Assembly (NCBI GenBank): GCA_022843085.1
Contig: JALHOI010000165.1
Coordinates: 1 to 7,006 of the forward strand
Source of the DNA: Pseudobdellovibrionaceae bacterium
Lineage (GTDB): Bacteria; Bdellovibrionota; Bdellovibrionia; Bdellovibrionales; JAMPXM01
Length of the DNA: 7,006 nt
Direction of reading: 5' to 3'
A program made the translations under genes and the position numbers. Position 1 is the stretch's first letter. Each line of letters opens with the position of its first letter. Under the pieces are notes generated by a model. The model saw nothing but the letters and a program-made list of their open reading frames with translations. It was not told the origin of the DNA and made no database searches. Shown here one piece after another: positions 1 to 5,150 of the stretch.

Positions 1-1
1 G

Positions 2-484
2 GGCCAGACGATTGCGATGACGATTCAGTCCACTTTCGACAAGGTCGCCTACGATGTTTCCGCAAAAACCGAGATGGTCGACCAGATTTTAAAAGCCATC
101 ATTCTTGGTATTCCCAAAGTTACGCTGAACGCAGGCGTAAAGGGAACCTGGACAGATCTCGATTTCTCGTTCGATTCAAATCTTGGCCGCGAACTTCAAC
201 TCGGTTTCGAAAAGCAGCTTCAAGTTAAGATCAACGAGGCAAAGGCTAAGCTGCAGTCGATGATTGACGACGTCATCGGCAAAGAGAAAAACAAACTGCT
301 GGGTGAATTCGCCTCGACTTCAGGAGACATCACAAAAGTCCTCCAAGGAAAAGAAGGCGCCGTGAATGAGCTCAAAGGCAAGCTCGAGAAAGAAAAGAAC
401 AAAGCTATTAACGAGCAAAAGTCGAAGCTGCAAAACGAGGCCGGCAAAGCCGTCGAAGACCTCAAAAAGAAATTCGGTTTTTAG
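2..484 (+). CDS. C-terminal part of a TIGR03545-like (AsmA-like) envelope protein, 5' end outside window
   Basis: The reading frame is open from the first bases of the window to a TAG stop at 482-484, so this is the last ~160 codons of a longer gene. The ATG at 17 is probably internal. The visible part starts with a beta-type segment (VTLNAGVKGTWTDLDFSF), like the end of an AsmA-type repeat. It continues into a long, Lys/Glu/Gln-rich helical tail with probable coiled-coil character, ending in DLKKKFGF. This arrangement resembles the C-terminus of TIGR03545 proteins, which are large, poorly characterised proteins with an N-terminal membrane anchor. The family call rests on remembered resemblance, and the biochemical role is unknown. 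It converges on the thioredoxin gene, with 75 bases between the two stops and no clear terminator. Confidence is high that it is coding and moderate for the family. Confidence 0.6.
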   Translation, partial: GQTIAMTIQSTFDKVAYDVSAKTEMVDQILKAIILGIPKVTLNAGVKGTWTDLDFSFDSNLGRELQLGFEKQLQVKINEAKAKLQSMIDDVIGKEKNKLLGEFASTSGDITKVLQGKEGAVNELKGKLEKEKNKAINEQKSKLQNEAGKAVEDLKKKFGF

Positions 485-559
485 ACAAGGTTCGCATCCG
501 AAAAGCCTTGGGCCGCAAATGACGAGAGAGCGGATCAAAGCCAGCTTCCGTGCAAGCGG

Positions 560-1213
560 CTACCTCGGCTTTTCAGGTTCACCTTGAGCGGGTGTGCCAG
601 ATTTTTCCGATAAAGATTTGAAATACGCGATCGCGTTCTCGGTCGCCCAATCTTCGATGCCGAGTACTTTTCGAATCAGACGCCGATCCGAGCCGACGAT
701 GTAGCTTTCGGGAAGTTTACCGACCGCGTAGGTGCGCTTCACATTGCCTTCGCGATCCCAGAGAACGTCGAAGCCCGCTCGGGGTACTTTAAAAAGTTTC
801 GCGAAGGCTCTGAGATCTTTTTCGTTGTCGTCCATTGAGACGGCGACGATGGTGACTTTCCCTGGAAGCGCTTCGACTAGCTTCAACATCGACGGAAACT
901 CCTCGACGCAAGGTCCGCACCATGAAGCCCAAAAGTTAATAATAACGACCGGCGTCTGAACTTTCGCGAGATCGAACGGCGAGCCCTGTAGATCCACGGC
1001 ATCAACGGGTGGAACTCCATCTTTTTCAAACTTTGCAACATAGGTGAACGCCTCGGGCGTGACATCGGCGTCAAACTTCACTTTCATGATCCACCAAAGG
1101 CCGAACAGCAGAGCGACGAAGACCATGAAGCCGGTTGCCCAGATTAATTTGGTGCGAGTCGCCTGAGCGCCGCCTTGTGCGTTAGCCACGTTTCCTCCGA
1201 AACTCTTAGCCAT
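560..1213 (-). CDS. Membrane-anchored TlpA/ResA-like thiol-disulfide oxidoreductase
   Basis: Predicted 217-residue protein. A short cytoplasmic N-terminus rich in Gly, Ala and Gln (residues 1-22) precedes one hydrophobic helix at about 23-45, an uncleaved anchor or signal anchor. A periplasmic thioredoxin fold follows. The active site is WCGPC at about residues 98-102 inside NFWASWCGPCVEEFPSM. The cis-Pro loop is KLPESYIV near 167, and the GNVKRTY turn is typical of TlpA/ResA/CcmG relatives. Such proteins reduce or exchange disulfides in the periplasm, often for cytochrome c maturation, but no partner gene is visible here. The ATG at 1211-1213 is preferred over the adjacent in-frame TTG at 1214-1216. 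Neither has a strong Shine-Dalgarno sequence. The gene begins about 30 bases after the alpha-operon terminator, so it probably depends on its own promoter or on read-through. The C-terminal tail (about 202-217) is Pro/Glu/Gly-rich. Confidence 0.9.
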   Translation of the reverse strand: MAKSFGGNVANAQGGAQATRTKLIWATGFMVFVALLFGLWWIMKVKFDADVTPEAFTYVAKFEKDGVPPVDAVDLQGSPFDLAKVQTPVVIINFWASWCGPCVEEFPSMLKLVEALPGKVTIVAVSMDDNEKDLRAFAKLFKVPRAGFDVLWDREGNVKRTYAVGKLPESYIVGSDRRLIRKVLGIEDWATENAIAYFKSLSEKSGTPAQGEPEKPR

Positions 1214-1241
1214 CAATCAAACTTATGCGACCCCGGCTCGT

Positions 1242-1279
1242 CAAAACGAAAAGCAAGAGGCCGGGTTTCCCCAGCCTCT
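1242..1279 (-). terminator. Rho-independent terminator of the rpmJ-rplQ operon
   Basis: Read on the minus strand, a GC-rich hairpin (arms AGAGGC and GCCTCT, with an inner GGG/CCC extension, at 1256-1279) is followed at once by TGCTTTTCGTTTT (1242-1255). A hairpin plus U-rich tract in this orientation is the classic intrinsic terminator. It lies 135 bases after the rplQ stop, so it should end the ribosomal-protein transcript and leave a long 3' UTR. Confidence 0.85.
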
Positions 1280-1281
1280 CG

Positions 1282-1321
1282 ATTAACTGACTGACGTCTG
1301 AATTAACTGACTAATGTCTGA
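1282..1321. repeat. Two 20-bp tandem repeats in the 3' UTR of rplQ
   Basis: ATTAACTGACTGACGTCTGA (1282-1301) is directly followed by ATTAACTGACTAATGTCTGA (1302-1321). The copies match at 18 of 20 positions with no gap. They sit just upstream, in the transcript direction, of the terminator hairpin. The function is unknown. A local duplication or a protein-binding pair spaced by about two helical turns would fit. Confidence 0.75.
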
Positions 1322-1389
1322 CCTTAGCCTGCTTGTCGTCGACCGACAGCCAAACCATTTCCGCCAAAAATTTTTTCGAATCAGAACCC

Positions 1390-1406
1390 GCGAGGTCGAC
1401 CCTCGC
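1390..1406 (-). other. Short perfect stem-loop just after the rplQ stop
   Basis: GCGAGG and CCTCGC (1390-1395 and 1401-1406) form a six-base-pair perfect stem around a TCGAC loop, beginning seven bases past the rplQ stop codon. An A6T5 tract follows about 10 bases later on the minus strand, too far away and too symmetrical to be a standard terminator. It may protect the mRNA 3' end or be a weak first terminator ahead of the strong one at 1242-1279. Confidence 0.4.
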
Positions 1407-1413
1407 CGTGACT

Positions 1414-1929
1414 CTACTTCTTTTTGCGGCTCGCAGCTAAAACAGCGCGCGCTTTACCTTGAAGCTTGCGCACGCGTTTTTTCTTCGCATCAGCGGCCTT
1501 CGAAGCTGTCCGTTTCTTCGCAGCAACTACTTTTTCATCAACATTTGCCAACTTCTCAGCTTTTTCAGCTGCGCTGAAGTCGACGAACTGGATGTAAGCC
1601 ATTTCTGCGCTATCGCCAGGTCGTACTCCCAACTTCAAAATACGAGTGTAACCACCCTCGCGGTCTTGGAATCGTGGAGCAATGTCCGACATGATCGTCG
1701 AAACGACGCCCTCGTTCGGGTAACGCGAAAGAAGCAAGCGGCGGGCATGAAGCGTTTGCTTCTTGCCAACCGTAATTGCTTTTTCAACGTGACGGCGAAG
1801 TTCTTTCGCTTTCGCCAAAGTTGTTTTGATACGGCCGTGCTCGACGAGCGAGTTCACGAGTCCACGCCAGAGGGCCTTGCGCGGACCAGTTTTACGGCCA
1901 AAATGTTTTACACGTGCGTTGTGTCTCAT
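1414..1929 (-). CDS. rplQ: 50S ribosomal protein L17
   Basis: 171 residues. The N-terminal part MRHNARVKHFGRKTGPRKAL is a canonical L17 signature, and GGYTRILKLGVRPGDSAEMA (about 92-111) is the conserved C-terminal block of the domain. L17 is an early-assembling large-subunit protein near the peptide exit tunnel. Typical family members end at about 116-130 residues. Here an extra tail of about 50 residues, rich in Lys, Ala and Arg (about 119-171, ending SRKKK), is probably disordered and RNA-binding. The ATG at 1927-1929 is three bases after the rpoA stop. An AAGGA (1940-1944) inside the end of rpoA serves as ribosome binding site with a 10-base spacer, so translation is likely coupled to rpoA. 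It is the last gene before the operon terminator. Confidence 0.97.
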   Translation of the reverse strand: MRHNARVKHFGRKTGPRKALWRGLVNSLVEHGRIKTTLAKAKELRRHVEKAITVGKKQTLHARRLLLSRYPNEGVVSTIMSDIAPRFQDREGGYTRILKLGVRPGDSAEMAYIQFVDFSAAEKAEKLANVDEKVVAAKKRTASKAADAKKKRVRKLQGKARAVLAASRKKK

Positions 1930-1932
1930 TGT

Positions 1933-3006
1933 TTAAGCGTCCTTACGTGGAATCGCTGTGTTTGGATCCCATCCTTGCGGAGGCCACCCGTCGATTTTCA
2001 TCCCGAGGTGAAGACCCATCTCAGTGAGGATCTCTTTGATCTCATTGAGCGATTTGCGTCCAAAGTTTTTAGTTTTCAACATCTCAGCTTCACTGCGAGA
2101 AACGAGTTCACCGATGAATCGGATATTCGCGTTCTTCAGACAGTTCGCCGATCGAACGGAAAGTTCGAGATCATCGACCGAACGGAATAAATTCTCGTTC
2201 AGAACAGGTGATGATTTCACTTCTTGTTCTTCAGTTGGCTCCATGGCCTCATCGAACGTGAGGAAAATCTGAAGCTGTTCCTTCATGATTTTCGACGCCA
2301 ATGCGACCGCTTCTTCTGGCTTCAGCGAACCATCTGTCCACGCCTCGAAGGTCAACGCATCGTAATCGGTACGTTGAGCCACTCGTGCGTTCGACACATG
2401 GTAGTTCACCTTGCGAATCGGGCTGTACAGAGCGTCAACACCGATGAAGCCGACTGGCAACTGGTGTGCGTTCTCGTCGGCCGACACATAACCGCGACCG
2501 AACGTGACGAACAGCTCGCAGCTGAACTTCGCGTTAGGACCGAGCGTGCAGATGACTTGCTCGGGATTCAAGATCTCGATTTTATCGTTCACTTGAATAT
2601 CGCGAGCGGTCACAACACCGGGGCCAGACTTCGTGATACGAATCGTCTGTGCCTCGGGGCTATGCTGTTTGAAACGCAGTTGTTTCAGGTTCAAGATGAT
2701 ATCTGTTACGTCCTCGCGAACGTCAGGCATCGTCGAGAACTCGTGAAGAATTCCGTCGAATTTCACTGCCGATACGGCTGAACCCATCATTGAGCTCAAC
2801 AGAATGCGACGAAGTGAGTTTCCAAGAGTGACTCCGTAGCCACGCTCGAGCGGCCGGATGATGAACTTACCGTATTCATCCGACAGCGTTTCGCGTTCGA
2901 CTTCGTAGCCCTTTGGTTTAATCAGGTCGCGCCAGAACTTGTAGTAATGCTCTTGCATGCTTCCGTGATGAACGCCCGAATGCGCCCCATGGTTTTGACC
3001 TTGCAC
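1933..3006 (-). CDS. rpoA: DNA-directed RNA polymerase alpha subunit
   Basis: 357 residues from a GTG start. The N-terminal domain (about 30-250) includes the dimerisation segment GVTLGNSLRRILLSSMMGSA near 58-77 and assembles the beta and beta-prime subunits. A linker (about 252-270) leads to the C-terminal domain (about 271-336). That domain contains VRSANCLKNANIRFIGEL, whose Arg285 matches the UP-element-contacting Arg265 of E. coli, and KTKNFGRKSLNEIKEIL. The start is ambiguous. GTG at 3004-3006 has an AGGAG seven bases upstream and adds a His/Gly-rich stretch of 16 residues. The ATG at 2956-2958 (MQEHYYKFW) would give the usual family N-terminus, but its nearest purine-rich site (GGAAG) is only one base away. 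I prefer the GTG on the ribosome binding site. The gene lies between rpsD and rplQ, as in most bacteria. Confidence 0.97.
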   Translation of the reverse strand: MQGQNHGAHSGVHHGSMQEHYYKFWRDLIKPKGYEVERETLSDEYGKFIIRPLERGYGVTLGNSLRRILLSSMMGSAVSAVKFDGILHEFSTMPDVREDVTDIILNLKQLRFKQHSPEAQTIRITKSGPGVVTARDIQVNDKIEILNPEQVICTLGPNAKFSCELFVTFGRGYVSADENAHQLPVGFIGVDALYSPIRKVNYHVSNARVAQRTDYDALTFEAWTDGSLKPEEAVALASKIMKEQLQIFLTFDEAMEPTEEQEVKSSPVLNENLFRSVDDLELSVRSANCLKNANIRFIGELVSRSEAEMLKTKNFGRKSLNEIKEILTEMGLHLGMKIDGWPPQGWDPNTAIPRKDA

Positions 3007-3013
3007 CCTTTGT

Positions 3014-3018
3014 CTCCT
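3014..3018 (-). promoter_or_regulatory. Shine-Dalgarno site selecting the rpoA GTG start
   Basis: The minus strand reads AGGAG, then seven bases, then GTG at 3006. This is the best-placed ribosome binding site near the rpoA N-terminus, and it argues that the His-rich extension is translated. Confidence 0.7.
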
Positions 3019-3067
3019 AGCCTAATCGTCTCGTTAATTGCTTAAACTTTATCGATACCAAAGACGA

Positions 3068-3084
3068 TCGCTCACATCGAGCGA
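3068..3084 (-). other. Stem-loop in the rpsD-rpoA gap
   Basis: TCGCTC and GAGCGA form a perfect six-base-pair stem with a five-base loop, 15 bases after the rpsD stop. No proper U-tract follows on the minus strand. The 93-base gap containing it is the longest inside the alpha operon here. It could be an RNA-processing or pausing element that separates polymerase from ribosomal-protein expression. That role is inferred. Confidence 0.4.
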
Positions 3085-3099
3085 CCCTCAAAACACGAT

Positions 3100-3726
3100 T
3101 TATCGCGAGTAGTATTCGACGATCATATTCTCTTCGACAGCCAACGTGATGTTCTCGCGGCTTGGAGCATCCTTCACAGTGCCTTTGAAGGCGCCATGAT
3201 CGGCCTGCAACCAACCTGGAATTTCACGCTTCTGTGCGCTGTCGATACCCGCGAGAATCTTGTTCATCGCGCGGCTCGATTCACGAACTTCAATCACATC
3301 ATCCTTATTCACATTGAAACTAGGGATGTTGTTTTTCGCGCCGTTCACCAAGAAGTGATTGTGCTTTACAAGCTGGCGCGCTTCGCGGCGGCTCGATGCA
3401 AAACCAAGTGTGTAAACGACATTATCAAGTCGTGTCTCAAGAAGACGTAGGAGCTCGGTACCCGTTACGCCACGGCGGCGATCCGCCTCGTGAAAGTACT
3501 TACGGAACTGCTTCTCGTAAACACCGTAGTAACGCTTCGTCTTCTGCTTCTCGCGAAGCTGAAGTGCGAATTCCGAGAATTTCAAACGGCTCTGGCCGTG
3601 TTGTCCCGGAGGATACGGGCGACGTTCAAACGAGCACTTATCTGTAAAACAACGGTCGCCCTTTAAAAAGAGCTTCACGTTTTCGCGACGGCATAATTTG
3701 CAGACGCTTTCGTTAATGCAACTCAC
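3100..3726 (-). CDS. rpsD: 30S ribosomal protein S4
   Basis: 208 residues, the usual length. The zinc-binding (C+) form of the N-terminus is present: C9-x2-C12-x13-C26-x4-C31 within CKLCRRENVKLFLKGDRC and the following TDKC. The S4 RNA-binding domain spans about 98-160 (LETRLDNVVYTLGFASSRRE, then ARQLVKHNHFLVNG). S4 nucleates assembly of the 16S rRNA 5' domain, and in E. coli it represses translation of its own operon. The start is GTG at 3724-3726 with AGGAG seven bases upstream. The N-terminus reads MSCINESVCK rather than the common MARYTGPVCR type, and it carries an extra Cys at position 3. It begins 10 bases after the rpsK stop and is followed by the gap before rpoA. Confidence 0.98.
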   Translation of the reverse strand: MSCINESVCKLCRRENVKLFLKGDRCFTDKCSFERRPYPPGQHGQSRLKFSEFALQLREKQKTKRYYGVYEKQFRKYFHEADRRRGVTGTELLRLLETRLDNVVYTLGFASSRREARQLVKHNHFLVNGAKNNIPSFNVNKDDVIEVRESSRAMNKILAGIDSAQKREIPGWLQADHGAFKGTVKDAPSRENITLAVEENMIVEYYSR

Positions 3727-3733
3727 TGTTTAA

Positions 3734-3738
3734 CTCCT
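3734..3738 (-). promoter_or_regulatory. Shine-Dalgarno site for the rpsD GTG start, overlapping the rpsK stop
   Basis: AGGAG overlaps the TAG stop of rpsK (TAGGAG) and lies seven bases before the rpsD GTG. Motif and spacing are the same as at rpoA. Ribosomes ending on rpsK would therefore finish on the binding site of rpsD. Confidence 0.7.
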
Positions 3739-4123
3739 AGATTCGGCGCCGTTTAGGAGGTCGGCACCCGTTGTGAGGAATGGGAGTCACGTCACGCATA
3801 GTCGCGACGCGGATTCCCGCCAACGATAAAGAACGCACAGCCGGTTCACGGCCTGCGCCGGGACCTTTCAAGAACAAATCAACAGAGCGTAGACCCTGCT
3901 CCATTGCCTTTTTCGCTGCGTCTTCCGCTGCGAGCTGAGCCGCATACGGTGTTCCTTTACGCGAACCTTTGAAACCCAAATGTCCAGCTGACGACCACGC
4001 GATAACTTCACCTGTTGGATCAGTGAGCGACACGATCGTGTTTCCGAACCCAGCTTGTACAAAGCACTTGCCGTGGGCGACTGATTTTCTGACTTTTTTC
4101 TTACCGGTTTTCTTAGCAGCCAT
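3737..4123 (-). CDS. rpsK: 30S ribosomal protein S11
   Basis: 128 residues, the normal length. A basic N-terminus (MAAKKTGKKKVRKSVAHGK) precedes the conserved core AWSSAGHLGFKGSRKGTPYA (about 42-61) and KGPGAGREPAVRSL (about 86-99). The C-terminal signature DVTPIPHNGCRPPKRRRI closes the protein. S11 sits on the platform of the small subunit beside S18 and S21 and contacts 16S rRNA near the E site. The Asn-Gly in PHNG matches the position known to form isoaspartate in E. coli S11. The ATG at 4121-4123 is three bases after the rpsM stop, so translation is probably coupled. The only ribosome binding site candidate is a weak AAGGCGG within the end of rpsM. Confidence 0.98.
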   Translation of the reverse strand: MAAKKTGKKKVRKSVAHGKCFVQAGFGNTIVSLTDPTGEVIAWSSAGHLGFKGSRKGTPYAAQLAAEDAAKKAMEQGLRSVDLFLKGPGAGREPAVRSLSLAGIRVATMRDVTPIPHNGCRPPKRRRI

Positions 4124-4130
4124 CGATTAT
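4118..4130 (-). repeat. rpsM/rpsK junction element, identical to the rpmJ/rpsM junction
   Basis: The 13 bases ATAATCGATGGCT, covering the TAA stop, a three-base spacer and the ATG-GCT start, occur exactly at this junction and again at 4493-4505. Both encode a stop followed by Met-Ala, so part of the identity comes from coding. The TCG spacer and the base before the stop are shared as well. Confidence 0.55.
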
Positions 4131-4498
4131 ACCGCCTTCTTCTTGTTCGCGACCGTCTTGCGTGGGCCCTTGCGGGTTCGCGCGTTTTGACGAGTGCTCT
4201 GACCACGAACAGGAAGACCTTTGCGATGACGAAGACCACGGTAGCAACCGAGATCCATCAAGCGCTTGATCGACAAACCAACATCACGACGGAGGTCACC
4301 CTCAACCTTGATGGCCTCAAGAAATTCACGAATTTTAGCAATCTGCGGATCGGTCAAATCGTCAGAGCGCAAATCTTTTGGCAAAGATGCGAACTCCATG
4401 ATTTTTTTCGAACGGGCCTTACCCACTCCGAAGATGTATTGAAGTGCAACTTCAACTCTTTTGTTACGTGGTAAATCCACGCCAGCAATACGAGCCAT
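4127..4498 (-). CDS. rpsM: 30S ribosomal protein S13
   Basis: 123 residues, within the family range. The start MARIAGVDLPRNKRVEVALQ and the helix-turn segment YIFGVGKARSKKI (about 21-33) are diagnostic. The C-terminal basic tail RGLRHRKGLPVRGQSTRQNA (about 88-107) and ARTRKGPRK reach towards the decoding region. S13 lies in the head of the small subunit, binds 16S rRNA and contacts the large subunit through bridge B1 and tRNA in the P site. The ATG at 4496-4498 is three bases past the rpmJ stop. An AGGGA inside the end of rpmJ provides the ribosome binding site. In E. coli the S4 repressor acts at the start of this gene. Here rpmJ is upstream and co-transcribed, so any S4 control would have to work at or before rpmJ or at this junction. 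Confidence 0.98.
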   Translation of the reverse strand: MARIAGVDLPRNKRVEVALQYIFGVGKARSKKIMEFASLPKDLRSDDLTDPQIAKIREFLEAIKVEGDLRRDVGLSIKRLMDLGCYRGLRHRKGLPVRGQSTRQNARTRKGPRKTVANKKKAV

Positions 4499-4505
4499 CG
4501 ATTAT
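4493..4505 (-). repeat. rpmJ/rpsM junction element, second copy
   Basis: This is an exact copy of the 13-base stop-spacer-start element at 4118-4130 (ATAATCGATGGCT on the minus strand). Flanking bases differ on both sides. Confidence 0.55.
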
Positions 4506-4615
4506 CCCTGCCGTTGTTTATGTTTAGGGTTCTCGCAAATGACGCGAATAACACCTTTGCGTTTGAGAACCTTGCACTTGTTGCAGATCCGTTTCACGGA
4601 AGCGCGCACTTTCAT
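4502..4615 (-). CDS. rpmJ: 50S ribosomal protein L36
   Basis: 37 residues, the usual length of L36. MKVRASVKRICNKCKVLKRK is typical. The zinc ligands are C11, C14, C27 and H32 (C-x2-C-x12-C-x4-H), so this is the zinc-binding C+ type. L36 is a small late-assembling protein that organises 23S rRNA helices around its zinc ribbon. The ATG at 4613-4615 is chosen because the frame upstream has no family sequence, and a GAAAGG (4622-4627) lies six bases before it. It is the first gene after the long intergenic region and therefore the first cistron of the alpha operon here. Its stop is three bases from the rpsM ATG. Confidence 0.97.
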   Translation of the reverse strand: MKVRASVKRICNKCKVLKRKGVIRVICENPKHKQRQG

Positions 4616-4746
4616 TTTGTGCCTTTCAAAAGCTTCTGTTCCTCGATCGCTCGATGCCCGTTGTTGGTCGATTTCTCGCTTCCCAACAAGCTGCGCGAAC
4701 AAAGTTTTGTTTTTAAAAAATTAATTCGAGGTGTTTTCTCACTTCA

Positions 4747-4776
4747 AATTTACTCAGCAGAAAGTTTCGCATTCAA
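4747..4776 (-). promoter_or_regulatory. Possible sigma-70-type promoter for the alpha operon
   Basis: On the minus strand TTGAAT (4771-4776) is followed after 18 bases by TAAATT (4747-4752). Each matches four of six consensus bases. Transcription would start near 4740 and give a leader of about 125 bases to rpmJ. An alternative pair just downstream is TTGAAG (4742-4747) and TTAATT (4719-4724), spacer 17. The region is AT-rich, but AT-rich DNA gives chance matches easily. Confidence 0.25.
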
Positions 4777-4837
4777 TCTCGACCGAATTCGCTTTTCAGC
4801 AAAATCAGCACTCGAATGTCGACAAAACTTCCTGGTT

Positions 4838-4849
4838 TTACTTCTTCAT
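4838..4849 (-). CDS. Possible three-codon leader mini-ORF (Met-Lys-Lys-stop)
   Basis: Minus-strand ATG AAG AAG TAA is preceded by TAAGGA with seven bases between AGGA and the ATG, an ideal ribosome binding site. It lies 15 bases after the large stem-loop. Its stop overlaps a small AAAAC/GTTTT hairpin (4824-4839) whose loop contains AGGAA. It could be a regulatory mini-ORF, but a pattern this short can arise by chance. Its existence also requires transcription to begin upstream of 4870. Confidence 0.2.
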   Translation of the reverse strand: MKK

Positions 4850-4863
4850 CTCGTGGTCCTTAG

Positions 4864-4897
4864 GTTGTCCGCAACCGTACTTGGTTGATCGGACAAC
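4864..4897 (-). promoter_or_regulatory. Long stem-loop in the alpha-operon leader region
   Basis: GTTGTCCGCAACC (4864-4876) pairs with GGTTG and CGGACAAC (4883-4887 and 4890-4897). This gives 13 base pairs interrupted only by a two-base AT bulge, with a six-base loop. A competing short hairpin, GGTTG-TCCG-CAACC (4863-4876), is also possible. No U-tract follows on either strand, so it is not an intrinsic terminator. It is a candidate regulatory RNA structure or a protein-binding palindrome. A link to S4 autoregulation is inferred from location only. Confidence 0.5.
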
Positions 4898-5056
4898 AGC
4901 CGCTAACGACCGAAACTGGAAGCCAAACCTTCTTACAATTCAACGCTCACGCGATGACTTTCACGCCTTTGTTTCGAGGAGCAAAATCGCCACATTCACG
5001 TCAAATTCGTAACAACCCAGCGTGCGGTGTTAACAGTCCACGGCCCCAATGTCCAG

Positions 5057-5074
5057 TAACAGACTGCACTGTTA
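5057..5074. promoter_or_regulatory. TAACAG dyad, possible operator
   Basis: TAACAG and CTGTTA form a perfect inverted repeat around a six-base spacer (18 bp in all). A further TAACAGT lies at 5031-5037, which can also pair with ACTGTTA at 5068-5074. Three copies of the hexamer within about 45 bases suggest a binding site or part of a mobile-element end. No specific regulator is recognised. Confidence 0.35.
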
Positions 5075-5088
5075 GCACAATTTTTGCC

Positions 5089-5150
5089 TGGAGCGGTCGC
5101 GTCAGAGTTGGAGCGGTCGCGTCAGAGTTGGAGCGGTCGGTTAAAATTGG
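5089..5150. repeat. 20-bp tandem repeat array
   Basis: GAGCGGTCGCGTCAGAGTTG occurs perfectly at 5091-5110 and 5111-5130. A third, degenerate copy follows at 5131-5150 (GAGCGGTCGG, then a diverged half, about 14 of 20 matching). The two bases before 5091 (TG) fit the end of another unit. The copies sit side by side with no spacer. Arrays like this occur at the ends of some insertion sequences as transposase-binding repeats, and this is discussed as a finding. Confidence 0.85.

Noticed and set aside
485..559. Bidirectional terminator between the converging genes
   Set aside because: Only four-to-five-base stems such as GCTT/AAGC and AAGG/CCTT are visible, with no T-tract on either strand.
1459..2190. 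243-codon plus-strand open frame
   Set aside because: Fully antisense to rplQ and the end of rpoA; its length is a by-product of their codon pattern.
2224..2781. 185-codon plus-strand open frame
   Set aside because: Antisense to the core of rpoA, with no independent start signal or domain.
4126..4131. Perfect TATAAT at the rpsM/rpsK junction as an internal promoter
   Set aside because: It is made by the stop codon context, no -35-like sequence lies 16-18 bases upstream, and it is only two bases from the rpsK ATG.
4616..4702. N-terminal extension of rpmJ to 66 residues
   Set aside because: L36 is a fixed 37-38 residue protein and the internal ATG at 4615 has a GAAAGG six bases upstream.
4698..4711. 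AACAAA-GT-TTTGTT dyad as a plus-strand terminator
   Set aside because: The stem is AT-only with a two-base loop, too weak, and no plus-strand gene ends here.
5089..5150. CRISPR-like array
   Set aside because: The units are directly abutting with no spacers, and there are only two perfect copies.
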